Source: Pseudomonadota bacterium
GTDB lineage: Bacteria; Pseudomonadota; Gammaproteobacteria; Burkholderiales; Burkholderiaceae_C
Reading direction: 5' to 3'
Assembly (NCBI GenBank): GCA_018242005.1
Contig: JAFECU010000310.1
Span: forward strand, 1 to 33,310
DNA length: 33,310 nt
In this document: positions 14,645 through 23,049 of the stretch, piece by piece
How positions within the stretch are numbered: the first letter of the stretch is position 1
How the letters are laid out: every line of letters starts with the position of its first letter
The notes under the pieces: generated by a model
Database searches by the model: none
Told to the model about the DNA's origin: nothing
The model's input: only the letters and a program-made list of their open reading frames with translations
Translations under genes and position numbers: made by a program

Positions 14645-15627
14645 GGCAGCGTGAGGATGGTGGAGCCCGTGGTCTTGCGCGCCTCCAGGTCACGGTGCGC
14701 CTGCTGCACGTCGGCCAATGCATAGCGCTGCGCGATGTGGATCTTGACCTGGCCGCTCGCCACCACGGCGAAGAGCTCGTCGGCCATGGCCTGAGTGGCC
14801 TCGCGCGTGCTGATATGCGTGAACAACGTCTGGCGCGTGACATAGAGCGAGCCCTTGGCGCCCAGCATGGCGGGCGCAAACGGCGGCACCGGACCCGAGG
14901 CATTGCCAAAGCTGGCCATCAGGCCGAAGGGACGCAGGCAGTCGAGCGACTTGTCCCAGGTGTCCTTGCCCACCGAGTCGTAGACCGCCTTCACGCCCTT
15001 GCCCCCGGTGATCTCCTTGACGCGCACGGCGAAGTCTTCCCTTGTGTAGTTGATGGCATGGGCCGCGCCGTTATCGAGTGCCAGCTGGCACTTGGCATCC
15101 GAGCCCGCCGTGCCGATGAGGCGCAGGCCAAGCGCCTTGGCCCATTGGCAGGCGATCAGGCCCACGCCGCCGGCGGCCGCGTGAAAGAGCACGTAATCCC
15201 CCGGCTCCAGGCCCTCGACGGGGCGCGCCTTCTTCAAGAGATACTGCGCCGTGAGTCCCTTGAGCATCATGGCCGCGCCGGTCTCGAAACCGATGGCATC
15301 GGGCAGCTTGCACACGCACTTGGCGGGCATGATGCGCGCCTCGCTGTAACTGCCGGGCGGGTTGCTGGCATAGGCCGCGCGGTCGCCCACCTTGAGGTGC
15401 GTGACGCCCGCGCCCACGGCCTCGACGACGCCAGCGGCCTCCATGCCTATGCCGGCCGGCATGCTCAGGGGGTACAGGCCCGTGCGGTGGTAGACGTCGA
15501 TGAAGTTCAGGCCCACGGCTCGGTGGCGTATGCGCACCTCGCCCGCGCCGGGCTCGCCCACCTGCACATCGACAATCTGGAGTTCTTCGGGGCCGCCATG
15601 CTGGCGAATCTGTACGGCGAGGGTCAT
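14641..15627 (-). CDS. Quinone oxidoreductase, zinc-free MDR family (328 aa)
   Basis: NADPH:quinone reductase-like medium-chain reductase. The GroES-like N-terminal domain (GLNFIDVYHRTGLYPL) precedes a Rossmann domain with AAAGGVGLIACQWAK (about residues 145-160). No structural or catalytic zinc cysteine pattern is seen, as expected for QOR/qorA proteins. The start is the ATG at 15627, where the family N-terminus (MTLAVQIRQHGGPEEL) begins. Longer in-frame sequence upstream is encoded by the repeat element at 15658 and is not family-like. It overlaps the NUDIX gene by four bases. Confidence 0.92.
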   Translation of the reverse strand: MTLAVQIRQHGGPEELQIVDVQVGEPGAGEVRIRHRAVGLNFIDVYHRTGLYPLSMPAGIGMEAAGVVEAVGAGVTHLKVGDRAAYASNPPGSYSEARIMPAKCVCKLPDAIGFETGAAMMLKGLTAQYLLKKARPVEGLEPGDYVLFHAAAGGVGLIACQWAKALGLRLIGTAGSDAKCQLALDNGAAHAINYTREDFAVRVKEITGGKGVKAVYDSVGKDTWDKSLDCLRPFGLMASFGNASGPVPPFAPAMLGAKGSLYVTRQTLFTHISTREATQAMADELFAVVASGQVKIHIAQRYALADVQQAHRDLEARKTTGSTILTLP

Positions 15628-15657
15628 GGACTCAAGTCTCCTGTTGACGGTTGAACG

Positions 15658-15826
15658 CCAGGAGCCTGCGCGGCAGAAGGGACGCCGGCTGCAAATGGGC
15701 CGCAGCGGGCCATTCTTCACCGGCTTCTTGCCCCAGGGCGGAGCTATGGGTCTGAGAATCCGGCAAAAACTGTCCTCGCCGGGACTCAGTTTCGCTATCG
15801 ACGCCTTCTGCCGCGCAGACTCCTGG
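15658..15826 (+). mobile_element. 169-bp MITE-like element with 23-bp terminal inverted repeats (copy B)
   Basis: The terminal arms are 15658-15680 and 15804-15826, inverted and 22 of 23 identical (outer end CCAGGAG, then C or T, then CTGCGCGGCAGAAGG). The interior aligns without gaps to the reverse complement of bases 1-125. No transposase is encoded and no target duplication is obvious in the flanks. It sits in the divergent promoter space of the quinone oxidoreductase and EamA genes, so it may affect their expression. An immobile structured extragenic element is the alternative. Confidence 0.75.
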
Positions 15827-15908
15827 ATCCGATCGCGGGAATCGTGCCACGTTTTCCTGCCCCCTGCCCGGCGCGGGGCACCGGGCTTGGCTTACAGTCG
15901 CAGGCCCT

Positions 15909-16811
15909 ATGAACCATCGACTCGCTCCCGGCACCATCGCCATGCTCGTCGCGGCGCCGCTGCTGTGGGCCGGCAATGCCGTGGTGGGGCGGGCGCTGCA
16001 TGCGCTGATCTCGCCCAGCACGCTGAACTTCCTGCGCTGGCTGCTGGCGTTTGCTCTGCTGCTGCCCCTGGCCTGGCGCGTGCTGCGCCCTTCGGGCAGC
16101 CTGTGGCCGCACTGGCGGCGCTACGCGCTGCTGGGCCTGTTTGGCATAGGCAGCTACAACGCGCTGCAATACCTGGCGCTGCAGACCTCCATGCCGCTCA
16201 ACGTAACGCTGGTGGGCTCGGGTATGCCGGTGTGGATGCTGGTCGTGGGAGCACTGTTCTTTGGCGTGCCGGCCACGCGCCGGCAGGTGGCAGGCGTGCT
16301 GCTGTCGGTGGTGGGCGTGCTGTTGGTCCTGAGCCGCGGCAGCTGGCAGCAGCTGCTGGCGCTGCGCCTGGTGCCGGGCGACCTGTACATGGTGCTGGCC
16401 ACCATCTCCTGGGCCTTCTACAGCTGGTTGCTGGTGCGAACCGACGAGCCGCGCGACCTGCGCGGCGACTGGGCGGCGTTCTTGATGGCACAGCTGATCT
16501 TCGGCGTGGGCTGGTCGGGCGCATTCGCGGGCGTGGAGTGGTCGCTGGGCCTGGCGCAGATCCACTGGAGCGGACCGCTGGCCCTGGGACTGGCCTTCAT
16601 CGCCATCGGTCCGGCCGTGCTGGCCTACCGCTTCTGGGGTGCGGGCGTGCAGCGTGCGGGGCCGGTCATGGGGGGGTTCTTCATCAATCTCACGCCGCTG
16701 TTCGCGGCCCTGCTGTCGGCCGCCTTCCTGGGCGAGCGGCCTCAGCCCTACCACGCAGCGGCCTTTGTGCTCATCGTCGGCGGCATCGTGGTGTCGTCGC
16801 GGCGGGCATAG
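15909..16811 (+). CDS. EamA/DMT-family exporter (300 aa)
   Basis: Drug/metabolite transporter superfamily, ten hydrophobic segments in two EamA repeats (about residues 8-140 and 150-295). Family blocks include LLWAGNAVVGRAL, LRWLLAFALLLPLAW, YNALQYLALQTS and FWGAGVQRAGPVMGGFFINLTPLFAALLS. Such proteins usually export amino acids, metabolites or drugs; the substrate is unknown. The ATG at 15909 is preceded by only a weak AGG. Converges on the GGDEF/EAL gene with three bases between stops. Confidence 0.92.
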   Translation: MNHRLAPGTIAMLVAAPLLWAGNAVVGRALHALISPSTLNFLRWLLAFALLLPLAWRVLRPSGSLWPHWRRYALLGLFGIGSYNALQYLALQTSMPLNVTLVGSGMPVWMLVVGALFFGVPATRRQVAGVLLSVVGVLLVLSRGSWQQLLALRLVPGDLYMVLATISWAFYSWLLVRTDEPRDLRGDWAAFLMAQLIFGVGWSGAFAGVEWSLGLAQIHWSGPLALGLAFIAIGPAVLAYRFWGAGVQRAGPVMGGFFINLTPLFAALLSAAFLGERPQPYHAAAFVLIVGGIVVSSRRA

Positions 16812-16814
16812 GGG

Positions 16815-19478
16815 CTACTGGGCCAGGGGCAGCAGCATGGCCTCCAGCTCGGCCACCGGCATGGGCCGGGCAAACAGGTAGCCCTGGTACAGGTCGCAGC
16901 CGTGGCGCGCCAGGAAGTCGCGCTGCGCCTCCGTCTCCACCCCCTCGGCCACCACCTCCAGTTCCAGGTTGCGCGCCATGCCCAGGATGGTCTGCACCAC
17001 CACGTCGTCACCATGCTGCTCGTTCAGGTGGTGCACGAAGGACTTGTCAATCTTCAGGCGCTGCAGCGGCAGCCGGGTCAGGTAGGACAGCGACGAATAG
17101 CCCGTGCCGAAGTCATCGACCGCAAAGCGCACGCCCTTGGCGCGCAGCTGATGCATCTTGGCGATGGAGTCGTCCACATGTTCGAGGACCAGCGATTCGG
17201 TGAGCTCCAGCTCCAACCGCTGCGCCGGGGCACCCGTGTCCCGCAGCACGCCGGCGACCAGGTCGGCGAAATCGCCCTGGCGGAACTGGCGCGCGCTCAC
17301 GTTCACGCTCAGCGACATATGCCGCAGGTGCGGCTCGTGGTGCCAGCGCGCGAGAAGTTCACAGGCGCTGTGCAGCACCCAGCGGCCAATGGGCACGATG
17401 AGTTCGCTGTCCTCGGCGACGGCAATGAAACGCGCGGGCGGCACCAAGCCGTGCACGGGATGCTGCCAGCGCAGCAGCGCCTCTGCGCCCACCATGGCGC
17501 CGGCGCCGTCGAACTGCGGCTGCAGGTGCAGCAGAAACTGACCGGCGCCCAGGGCCTGCTGCAGATCTGCCTCCAGCCGCGCACGCTCGTTGATCGCGGT
17601 CTGCATGCTCGGCTCGAAGAAACACAGCGCATTGCCGCGCTGCGCCTTTGCCTGGTACATGGCGATGTCTGCCTGCCGGAGCAGTTCACCCGCCGTCTGC
17701 GGCAGTTGGCCGAACAGCGAGGCGCCTATGCTGCAGCTGCCGTGGTAGGTCTGGCCCTCAATCAGGTACGGCTGACCCAGCAGACGCAGGATCTTGTCGG
17801 CAACGGCGTGGGCCAGCAGTGCCGCATCGGTGGCGTCGGCGGGCAGGCCTGCGAGCAGTACCACGAACTCGTCGCCGCCGAGCCGGGCCACGGTGTCGCT
17901 GGCACGAACACAGCCTTGCAGCCGCCTTGCCACCTGCTGCAGCAATTGGTCGCCCGTTTCATGGCCCAGGGTGTCGTTCAAGGTCTTGAACTGGTCCAGG
18001 TCGATGAATAGCACCGCGCCGCGCGCGTCCGCGCGCACTGCGCTGGCACAGGCCTGGCTCAGGCGGTCGAGCAACAGGCGGCGGTTGGACAGCCCGGTCA
18101 GCTGGTCATAGAACGCCAGCTGCTCGATCTCGGCGGCGGCCAGACGCAGGTCCGTGACGTCGTGGTAGAGGATCACCAGGCCACCCGTGGGCGTGGTGCG
18201 CTCGGTGATCTGGACAAAGTGGCCGTTGGGCAGGCTTTGTTCGTGCGTGCCCTGCGGGTCGCGCTGCTGCAGCAGGCGGCGCTCCACCCAATCACGCTTT
18301 TCCTGGGCGCTGGCGGCGGGCAGATGGTAGTGCACCGTGGTCTCGAGCACGCGGCGGTAGGGCAGGCCCACGGCCACGGTGCCCACAAGCCAGGGGAACA
18401 TCTCCTCAAAGGGACGGTTCCATTGCACGATGCGGCGTGCGGCGTCGAGCAGCACAAAGCCGCTGACCATGGAACCCACGGCCTGGTCCAGCGTGGCCTT
18501 GGCGCTGGCCACGCTCTCTCGCGCGCGCTGCATGCGCCGCAGGTACAGGCTGGCAAAAACGCCGGCCAGCACCAGGCAGGCGCCGAACAGCAGCGCGCCG
18601 CCCCCCACGGCGACGGCCTCGTGGCGCCAATCGGCGAGCGCTCTGGCCTGCGGCAGGCTGGCCGTGATCCACAAATCGGGATACAGCAGCGGCCGCGCGG
18701 CCACCAGCGCCGGCTGGCCCGAAAGGCGCGTGCGCGCCTGCTGCCAGAACCCGGTGAAATGTCCCTGAGCCCCCATGGCCTGCAGCGAGGGCACGGCCGT
18801 GCCCGGGCGCTCGGCGACAGCCTGAGGCGACAGCATGCCGACGAGCAGCTCGCCCTGCGTGCGCTCTAGCGTCACCTCCATCTCGGGCAGGCTCACCCCC
18901 TGCAGCAAAACCGACAGCAATACATCGACGGGCACCTGGGCTACGGCCAGCAGCCGCGTGCCATCGGCCAGGCGCAGCGGCCGGGCCACGTACAAGACCT
19001 GCTCGCCCCCAGGCGCGCGCGCCGGCGACCGCGCGAGGGTCAGCGTGGGCACGACGGGCGCAAGGGCAGCGGCCACCAGGCCCTTTGGCAGCTCGACAAC
19101 CGGCGGCTCCTGCCCCTGCGCCGAAGAAGCCAGCGGCCTGCCCTGCTCATCGAGCAGTGCCACGTCGCGCAGCATCAGGTTCTGCCGCGCCATGGCGCGA
19201 AGCAGCGCGGCGGCTTCGCCCGTGTCGAGCGCCGAGCCCTCCCCCCTGTCGAGCAGCTCCGCCAGGCTGGCCAGGAACATGTCAAGCGACAGCAGGCTGC
19301 GGTTCATGCCGGCCTCGGCACCGGCGGCAAAGCGGGTGACACGCGCCTCGCCTTCGGCCAGGGCATCCTGCCGGGCATTCCACAGCAAGCCCGCCACGGC
19401 CGCCGACAGCCCCAGCAGGAGCGCGCCCGTCAGGCCCCAGATCGTCACCAAGACGCGCTTGTGGCTATCCATGCTCAT
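16815..19478 (-). CDS. Membrane PAS-GGDEF-EAL c-di-GMP turnover protein (887 aa)
   Basis: A transmembrane helix at about residues 8-30, a periplasmic sensor region of roughly 250 residues, a second helix near 285-308, a PAS-like domain to about 440, then GGDEF and EAL. GGDEF is intact (534-538) with an RxxD product-inhibition site nine residues before it (RASD). EAL is intact (666-668), with ELTES, the DDFGTG loop, KIDKSF and EGVET present, so both cyclase and phosphodiesterase activities are possible. The ATG at 19478 overlaps the stop of the upstream binding protein (ATGA), which could present ligand to the periplasmic domain. The net direction of c-di-GMP change cannot be read. Confidence 0.92.
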   Translation of the reverse strand: MSMDSHKRVLVTIWGLTGALLLGLSAAVAGLLWNARQDALAEGEARVTRFAAGAEAGMNRSLLSLDMFLASLAELLDRGEGSALDTGEAAALLRAMARQNLMLRDVALLDEQGRPLASSAQGQEPPVVELPKGLVAAALAPVVPTLTLARSPARAPGGEQVLYVARPLRLADGTRLLAVAQVPVDVLLSVLLQGVSLPEMEVTLERTQGELLVGMLSPQAVAERPGTAVPSLQAMGAQGHFTGFWQQARTRLSGQPALVAARPLLYPDLWITASLPQARALADWRHEAVAVGGGALLFGACLVLAGVFASLYLRRMQRARESVASAKATLDQAVGSMVSGFVLLDAARRIVQWNRPFEEMFPWLVGTVAVGLPYRRVLETTVHYHLPAASAQEKRDWVERRLLQQRDPQGTHEQSLPNGHFVQITERTTPTGGLVILYHDVTDLRLAAAEIEQLAFYDQLTGLSNRRLLLDRLSQACASAVRADARGAVLFIDLDQFKTLNDTLGHETGDQLLQQVARRLQGCVRASDTVARLGGDEFVVLLAGLPADATDAALLAHAVADKILRLLGQPYLIEGQTYHGSCSIGASLFGQLPQTAGELLRQADIAMYQAKAQRGNALCFFEPSMQTAINERARLEADLQQALGAGQFLLHLQPQFDGAGAMVGAEALLRWQHPVHGLVPPARFIAVAEDSELIVPIGRWVLHSACELLARWHHEPHLRHMSLSVNVSARQFRQGDFADLVAGVLRDTGAPAQRLELELTESLVLEHVDDSIAKMHQLRAKGVRFAVDDFGTGYSSLSYLTRLPLQRLKIDKSFVHHLNEQHGDDVVVQTILGMARNLELEVVAEGVETEAQRDFLARHGCDLYQGYLFARPMPVAELEAMLLPLAQ

Positions 19479-20539
19479 GGCTCCACCGGCAGGCCCTGCG
19501 CCGGAACCATGGCGCGGGTCCAGAGCGCGGCGCAGCGGGCGCCGCAACGCTGCAGCCAGCGCGGCAGCACCGCGCTGCGGAAGACTTCGTCACGCCGCGC
19601 CTCGTCCTGCGCCCGCACCGGCACCAGCTGCATCTGGCCGCGTCGCCCGGTGGTGCAGCGCGAGCGGCCCAGATTGCAGTCCACGCCCTGCTGGCTCTCC
19701 TGCTCAGCACTGAGCCAGATGGCCGTCTCCAGCCGCGGCAGCTCGGCACGCAAGAGCGTCCGCAGGTCCTCCGGCAGGGACTGCCAGGCCGCGCGGTTGG
19801 CGCCGAAGAATGCCATCCCCCAGTTGATGGGCATGGGGTACAGGTAGTTGGCATACAGGTGCAGCCCCAGGGTATTGCCCGGCATGGCGCCGGTGATGGC
19901 GCATTCGCTTGCGCCGGCTTCCATGCTCTGTGCCAGTTGTGCGAAGGGCACGAGGCGCGGAATTGCCCCCAGTGCGGCGACGAAGTCCCCCTGCGCCGTC
20001 GAGGACACACGCACCCGGCGGCCACGCAGGTCGGCCAGACTTGCCAGTGGCCGCTTGCAGAACAGCACCTGCGCCGGATAGACATACACCGCCAGCAGCT
20101 CGATGCCATGGTCTTCGCGCAAGACCTGCTCCAGCTGCGGGCGAAAGGCCGCAAGCGAACGGCGCAGCGTCGCCAGGTCAGGGTTGAGCCCCGGCAGGTC
20201 CGCTGCCATGTATTGCGGATAGCGATCGGCCAGCGAGCTCAGCAGCACCGTGCCAAAGGGTACGACGCCCAGTTGCAGCAGGCGCAGCATGTCCACGGCG
20301 GGCACGCCGGCGCGGTCGAAGGGCACGACGTCGGCCTCGAAGCGCCCCTGGCTCAGGCGCGGCAGATCCCGCGTCCAGAACGGCGCCTCTAGCTGCGCGT
20401 ACTGCGTGAGGCCGCCCAACCCGCCGACCACGCGCAACCGCAACTCGGGCGCTGCCCGCGGCGGCGGATCGGCCCATACCGGCAGCGCCGCGCACAGCAA
20501 CAGGGCGCCCAGCAGCGGCGCCAGCCTGCTCATGGGCAT
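19475..20539 (-). CDS. Orphan DctP-like TRAP-type periplasmic binding protein (354 aa)
   Basis: A signal peptide (MPMSRLAPLLGALLLCAALP, cleavage near VWA-D) precedes a DctP/TRAP-type solute-binding fold. DLRGRRVRVSSTAQGDFVAALGA is the conserved segment that carries the carboxylate-binding Arg in this family, and MEAGASECAITG and NWGMAFFGANR follow it. A cysteine-rich C-terminus (CNLGRSRC and later CGARC) is unusual. No DctQ/DctM membrane genes are near. The ATG at 20539 overlaps the SDR stop by one base; an ATG six bases further in is equally possible. The stop overlaps the start of the GGDEF/EAL gene. A sensory rather than transport role is the natural inference. Confidence 0.85.
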   Translation of the reverse strand: MPMSRLAPLLGALLLCAALPVWADPPPRAAPELRLRVVGGLGGLTQYAQLEAPFWTRDLPRLSQGRFEADVVPFDRAGVPAVDMLRLLQLGVVPFGTVLLSSLADRYPQYMAADLPGLNPDLATLRRSLAAFRPQLEQVLREDHGIELLAVYVYPAQVLFCKRPLASLADLRGRRVRVSSTAQGDFVAALGAIPRLVPFAQLAQSMEAGASECAITGAMPGNTLGLHLYANYLYPMPINWGMAFFGANRAAWQSLPEDLRTLLRAELPRLETAIWLSAEQESQQGVDCNLGRSRCTTGRRGQMQLVPVRAQDEARRDEVFRSAVLPRWLQRCGARCAALWTRAMVPAQGLPVEP

Positions 20540-21369
20540 CAGAAGCTGCCGGGATAGGCGCCGCCGTCGGCCAGGATGTTCTGCCCCGTGATGTAGCCTG
20601 CCTGCAGGCTGCACAGAAACGCGCAGATGGCACCGAATTCCTGCGGCCGGCCAAAGCGGCCCGCCGGAATGGCCGCCTGCTGGGTGCGGCGCAGCTCATC
20701 CACGCCCTTGCCCGATCTGGCGGCCGCGGCGCCGATGGTGCCGGCGAGCCGGTCGGTGTCGAACTTGCCTGGCAACAGGTTGTTAATGGTGACGCCGCGC
20801 GCCGCAATGCCGCTGCGTGCCACGCCGGCCACGAAACCCGTCAGGCCGCTGCGCGCACCGTTGGACAGGCCCAGGATGTCGATGGGGGCCTTCACCGCGC
20901 TGGACGTGATGTTGACGATGCGCCCGAAGCCCCGCGCCGCCATGCCATCGACCGTGGCGCGCAGCAGCTCGATGGGAGTCAACATGTTGGCGTCCACCGC
21001 GGCCAGCCAGTCCTGGCGCTCCCACTCGCGAAAGTCGCCGGGCGGCGGGCCGCCGGCATTGGTCACGACGATGTCGAAGTTCTTGCCGGGCCCGCCGGCC
21101 ACGGCAAAGGCGGCCGCCCGACCCTCGGGCGTGGTGATGTCGGCGGCGACGGCCAGCACCTGAGGCGCTTCGGCATTTTGCCCTCTGGCGACCGCCGCAG
21201 CTGCGCCTGCAGCTATCAAATTTGCGGTCGAGAGCTCCAATTGACCAGCATTGCGGGCGTTGACGACCAAGTTCACGCCCTCGCGCACCAGGGCCTCGGC
21301 GCAGCCCAGGCCCAACCCCTTGCTGGCCCCGCAGACCAGCGCCCATTTACCGGCGATACCTAAATCCAT
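20539..21369 (-). CDS. Atypical SDR oxidoreductase lacking YxxxK (276 aa)
   Basis: Rossmann motif GASKGLGLG at the N-terminus, VTNAGGPPPGD for NNAG, and a C-terminal GGAYPGSF typical of FabG-like SDRs. At the catalytic site the sequence runs ITSSAVKAPIDILGLSNGAR, so Ser replaces Tyr and Arg replaces Lys. A known SDR subgroup has this SN-x2-R pattern. About residues 50-66 (NLIAAGAAAAVARGQN) are encoded by a dispersed repeat inserted in frame. The ATG at 21369 has GGAG six bases upstream and is preferred over three ATGs further upstream. First gene of the SDR, binding-protein and GGDEF/EAL string. Confidence 0.88.
   Translation of the reverse strand: MDLGIAGKWALVCGASKGLGLGCAEALVREGVNLVVNARNAGQLELSTANLIAAGAAAAVARGQNAEAPQVLAVAADITTPEGRAAAFAVAGGPGKNFDIVVTNAGGPPPGDFREWERQDWLAAVDANMLTPIELLRATVDGMAARGFGRIVNITSSAVKAPIDILGLSNGARSGLTGFVAGVARSGIAARGVTINNLLPGKFDTDRLAGTIGAAAARSGKGVDELRRTQQAAIPAGRFGRPQEFGAICAFLCSLQAGYITGQNILADGGAYPGSF
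21174..21222 (-). repeat. Dispersed short repeat inside the SDR coding region
   Basis: On the minus strand it reads ATTTGATAGCTGC, 27 mostly variable bases ending CAGAGG, then GCAAAAT. The same order and exactly the same 27-base spacing occur in the intergenic copy at 26884-26925 (ATAGCTGC, 27 bases ending CAGAGG, CCAAAA). Low-complexity Ala-rich translation and an insertion between the usual strand 2 and strand 3 of the SDR fold support acquisition of the repeat by the gene. Confidence 0.65.
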
Positions 21370-21450
21370 TGCAGGCTCCATGTCGCCTTGGCGGCGCATT
21401 TTGACAATTGGAAACAATCATAGTGGACTGCGCGCCCTGCTGCAGTAACT

Positions 21451-21476
21451 AAAAAGGCGCCCTTGCGGGGCGCCTT
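21451..21476 (-). terminator. Rho-independent terminator of tctBA
   Basis: On the minus strand AAGGCGCCC pairs with GGGCGCCTT around a five-base loop, followed by TTTTT-AG. It lies 45 bases after the tctA stop, the strongest intrinsic terminator in the window. It also separates tctBA from the SDR string downstream. Confidence 0.85.
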
Positions 21477-21521
21477 GAGGGCCTGGCCGGGGCGTGCATG
21501 AAGCACGCCGGGCAAGCAGGC

Positions 21522-23033
21522 TCAATCCTCGACGAAGGCCTCTTCGCGCTTCTTGCTCACTGCCGGCAGCAGCACGATGATCAGCAGCAGGGCTGCGGCA
21601 GCCAGCAGGCCGGCCGAGAGCGGTCGTGTCACCAGCACGCTCCACTCGCCACGCGACAGCAGCAGGGCACGGCGCAGGTTTTCCTCCATCATCGGGCCCA
21701 GGATGAAGCCCAGCAGCAGCGGCGCGGGCTCAACCCCGAGCTTGAAGAACAGGTAGCCGATGAAGCCGAACGCACCGACCAGCCACACGTCGAAGGTGTT
21801 GTTGTTGGTCGAATACACCCCCACCGCGCAGAACAGCACGATGGAGGGGAACAGCCAGCGGTAGGGTACGGAGAGCAGCTTGATCCACATGCCGATCAGG
21901 GGCAGGTTCAGGATGATCAGCATCAGGTTGCCAATCCACATCGATGCCACCAGGCCCCAGAACAGCTCGGGGTTGCTGGTCATCACCTGCGGGCCGGGCT
22001 GGATGTTGTGGATCGTCATGGCACCCACCATCAGCGCCATCACCGCATTCGGCGGAATGCCCAGCGTCAGCAGCGGGATGAAGGAGGTCTGCGAGCCCGC
22101 GTTGTTGGCCGACTCCGGCGCCGTCACGCCGCGGATGTTGCCCTTGCCGAACGGCACCTCGCCGGGCTTGAGCTTGGTCTTCTTCTCCAGCGTGTAGGCG
22201 GCAAAGGCCGACAGCAGCGCGCCACCGCCGGGCAGGATGCCCAGGGCCGAGCCCAGGGCCGTACCACGGATCATGGCGGGGAACATGCGCTTGAAGTCCT
22301 CCAGGGTAGGAAACAGGCCCTGCACCTTCGCCGTGAACACCTCGCGTTCCTCGTCGGGGCGTGAGAGGTTGGCGATGATTTCACCGTAGCCGAACACGCC
22401 CATGGCGATCACGGTGAAGCTGATGCCGTCGGTCAGCTCGGGGATGTCGAAGCTGTAGCGTGCCACGCCGGAGTTGACGTCGGTACCCACCAGGCCCAGC
22501 AGCAGGCCGAGCACGATCATGCCGATGGCCTTGAGCAGGGACCCCGAGGCCAGCACCACGGCGCCGATCAGGCCCAGCACCATCAGCGAGAAGTATTCGG
22601 CCGGGCCGAACTTGAAGGCGACTTCGGTCAGCGGCGGCGCGAAAGCCGCCAGGATCAGCGTGCCCACGCAGCCGGCGAAGAACGAGCCTATGCCGGCGGC
22701 CGCGAGCGCCGGCCCGGCTCGGCCGTTGCGCGCCATCTGATAGCCGTCGATCACCGTCACAACCGAGGACGATTCACCCGGCAGGTTCACGAGGATGGCG
22801 GTCGTGGAGCCGCCGTACTGCGCGCCGTAGTAAATGCCGGCCAGCATGATCAGCGCGGCCACGGGCGGCAGCGCGTAGGTGGCGGGCAGCAGCATGGCGA
22901 TGGTGGCCACGGGGCCCACGCCGGGCAGCACACCGATCAGGGTGCCCAGCAGGCAGCCGATGAAGCAGTAGATGAGGTTCTGGAACGTGAACGCGACGCC
23001 AAAACCCATCGAGAGATGTTCAAATAATTCCAT
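21522..23033 (-). CDS. tctA: Tripartite tricarboxylate transporter large membrane subunit TctA (503 aa)
   Basis: Large hydrophobic subunit, about 11-12 membrane segments. Family blocks GTLIGVLPGVGPVATIAMLLP, YYGAQYGGSTTAILVNLPGE, GILPGGGALLSAF and FIPLLTLGIPPNAVMALM are all present, and the length is standard. The ATG at 23033 has GGAG eight bases upstream. It follows tctB by 16 bases and ends before a clear terminator. With TctB it forms the sodium-driven carboxylate permease, which needs a TctC receptor. None is adjacent; the nearest are the two Bug genes at 10688-12672. Confidence 0.95.
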   Translation of the reverse strand: MELFEHLSMGFGVAFTFQNLIYCFIGCLLGTLIGVLPGVGPVATIAMLLPATYALPPVAALIMLAGIYYGAQYGGSTTAILVNLPGESSSVVTVIDGYQMARNGRAGPALAAAGIGSFFAGCVGTLILAAFAPPLTEVAFKFGPAEYFSLMVLGLIGAVVLASGSLLKAIGMIVLGLLLGLVGTDVNSGVARYSFDIPELTDGISFTVIAMGVFGYGEIIANLSRPDEEREVFTAKVQGLFPTLEDFKRMFPAMIRGTALGSALGILPGGGALLSAFAAYTLEKKTKLKPGEVPFGKGNIRGVTAPESANNAGSQTSFIPLLTLGIPPNAVMALMVGAMTIHNIQPGPQVMTSNPELFWGLVASMWIGNLMLIILNLPLIGMWIKLLSVPYRWLFPSIVLFCAVGVYSTNNNTFDVWLVGAFGFIGYLFFKLGVEPAPLLLGFILGPMMEENLRRALLLSRGEWSVLVTRPLSAGLLAAAALLLIIVLLPAVSKKREEAFVED

Positions 23034-23049
23034 GGTTTATGTCTCCGAC

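Noticed and set aside
15628-15720. N-terminal extension of the quinone oxidoreductase up to 15720
   Set aside because: The extra residues are encoded by the repeat element and do not resemble the family; the normal N-terminus begins at 15627.
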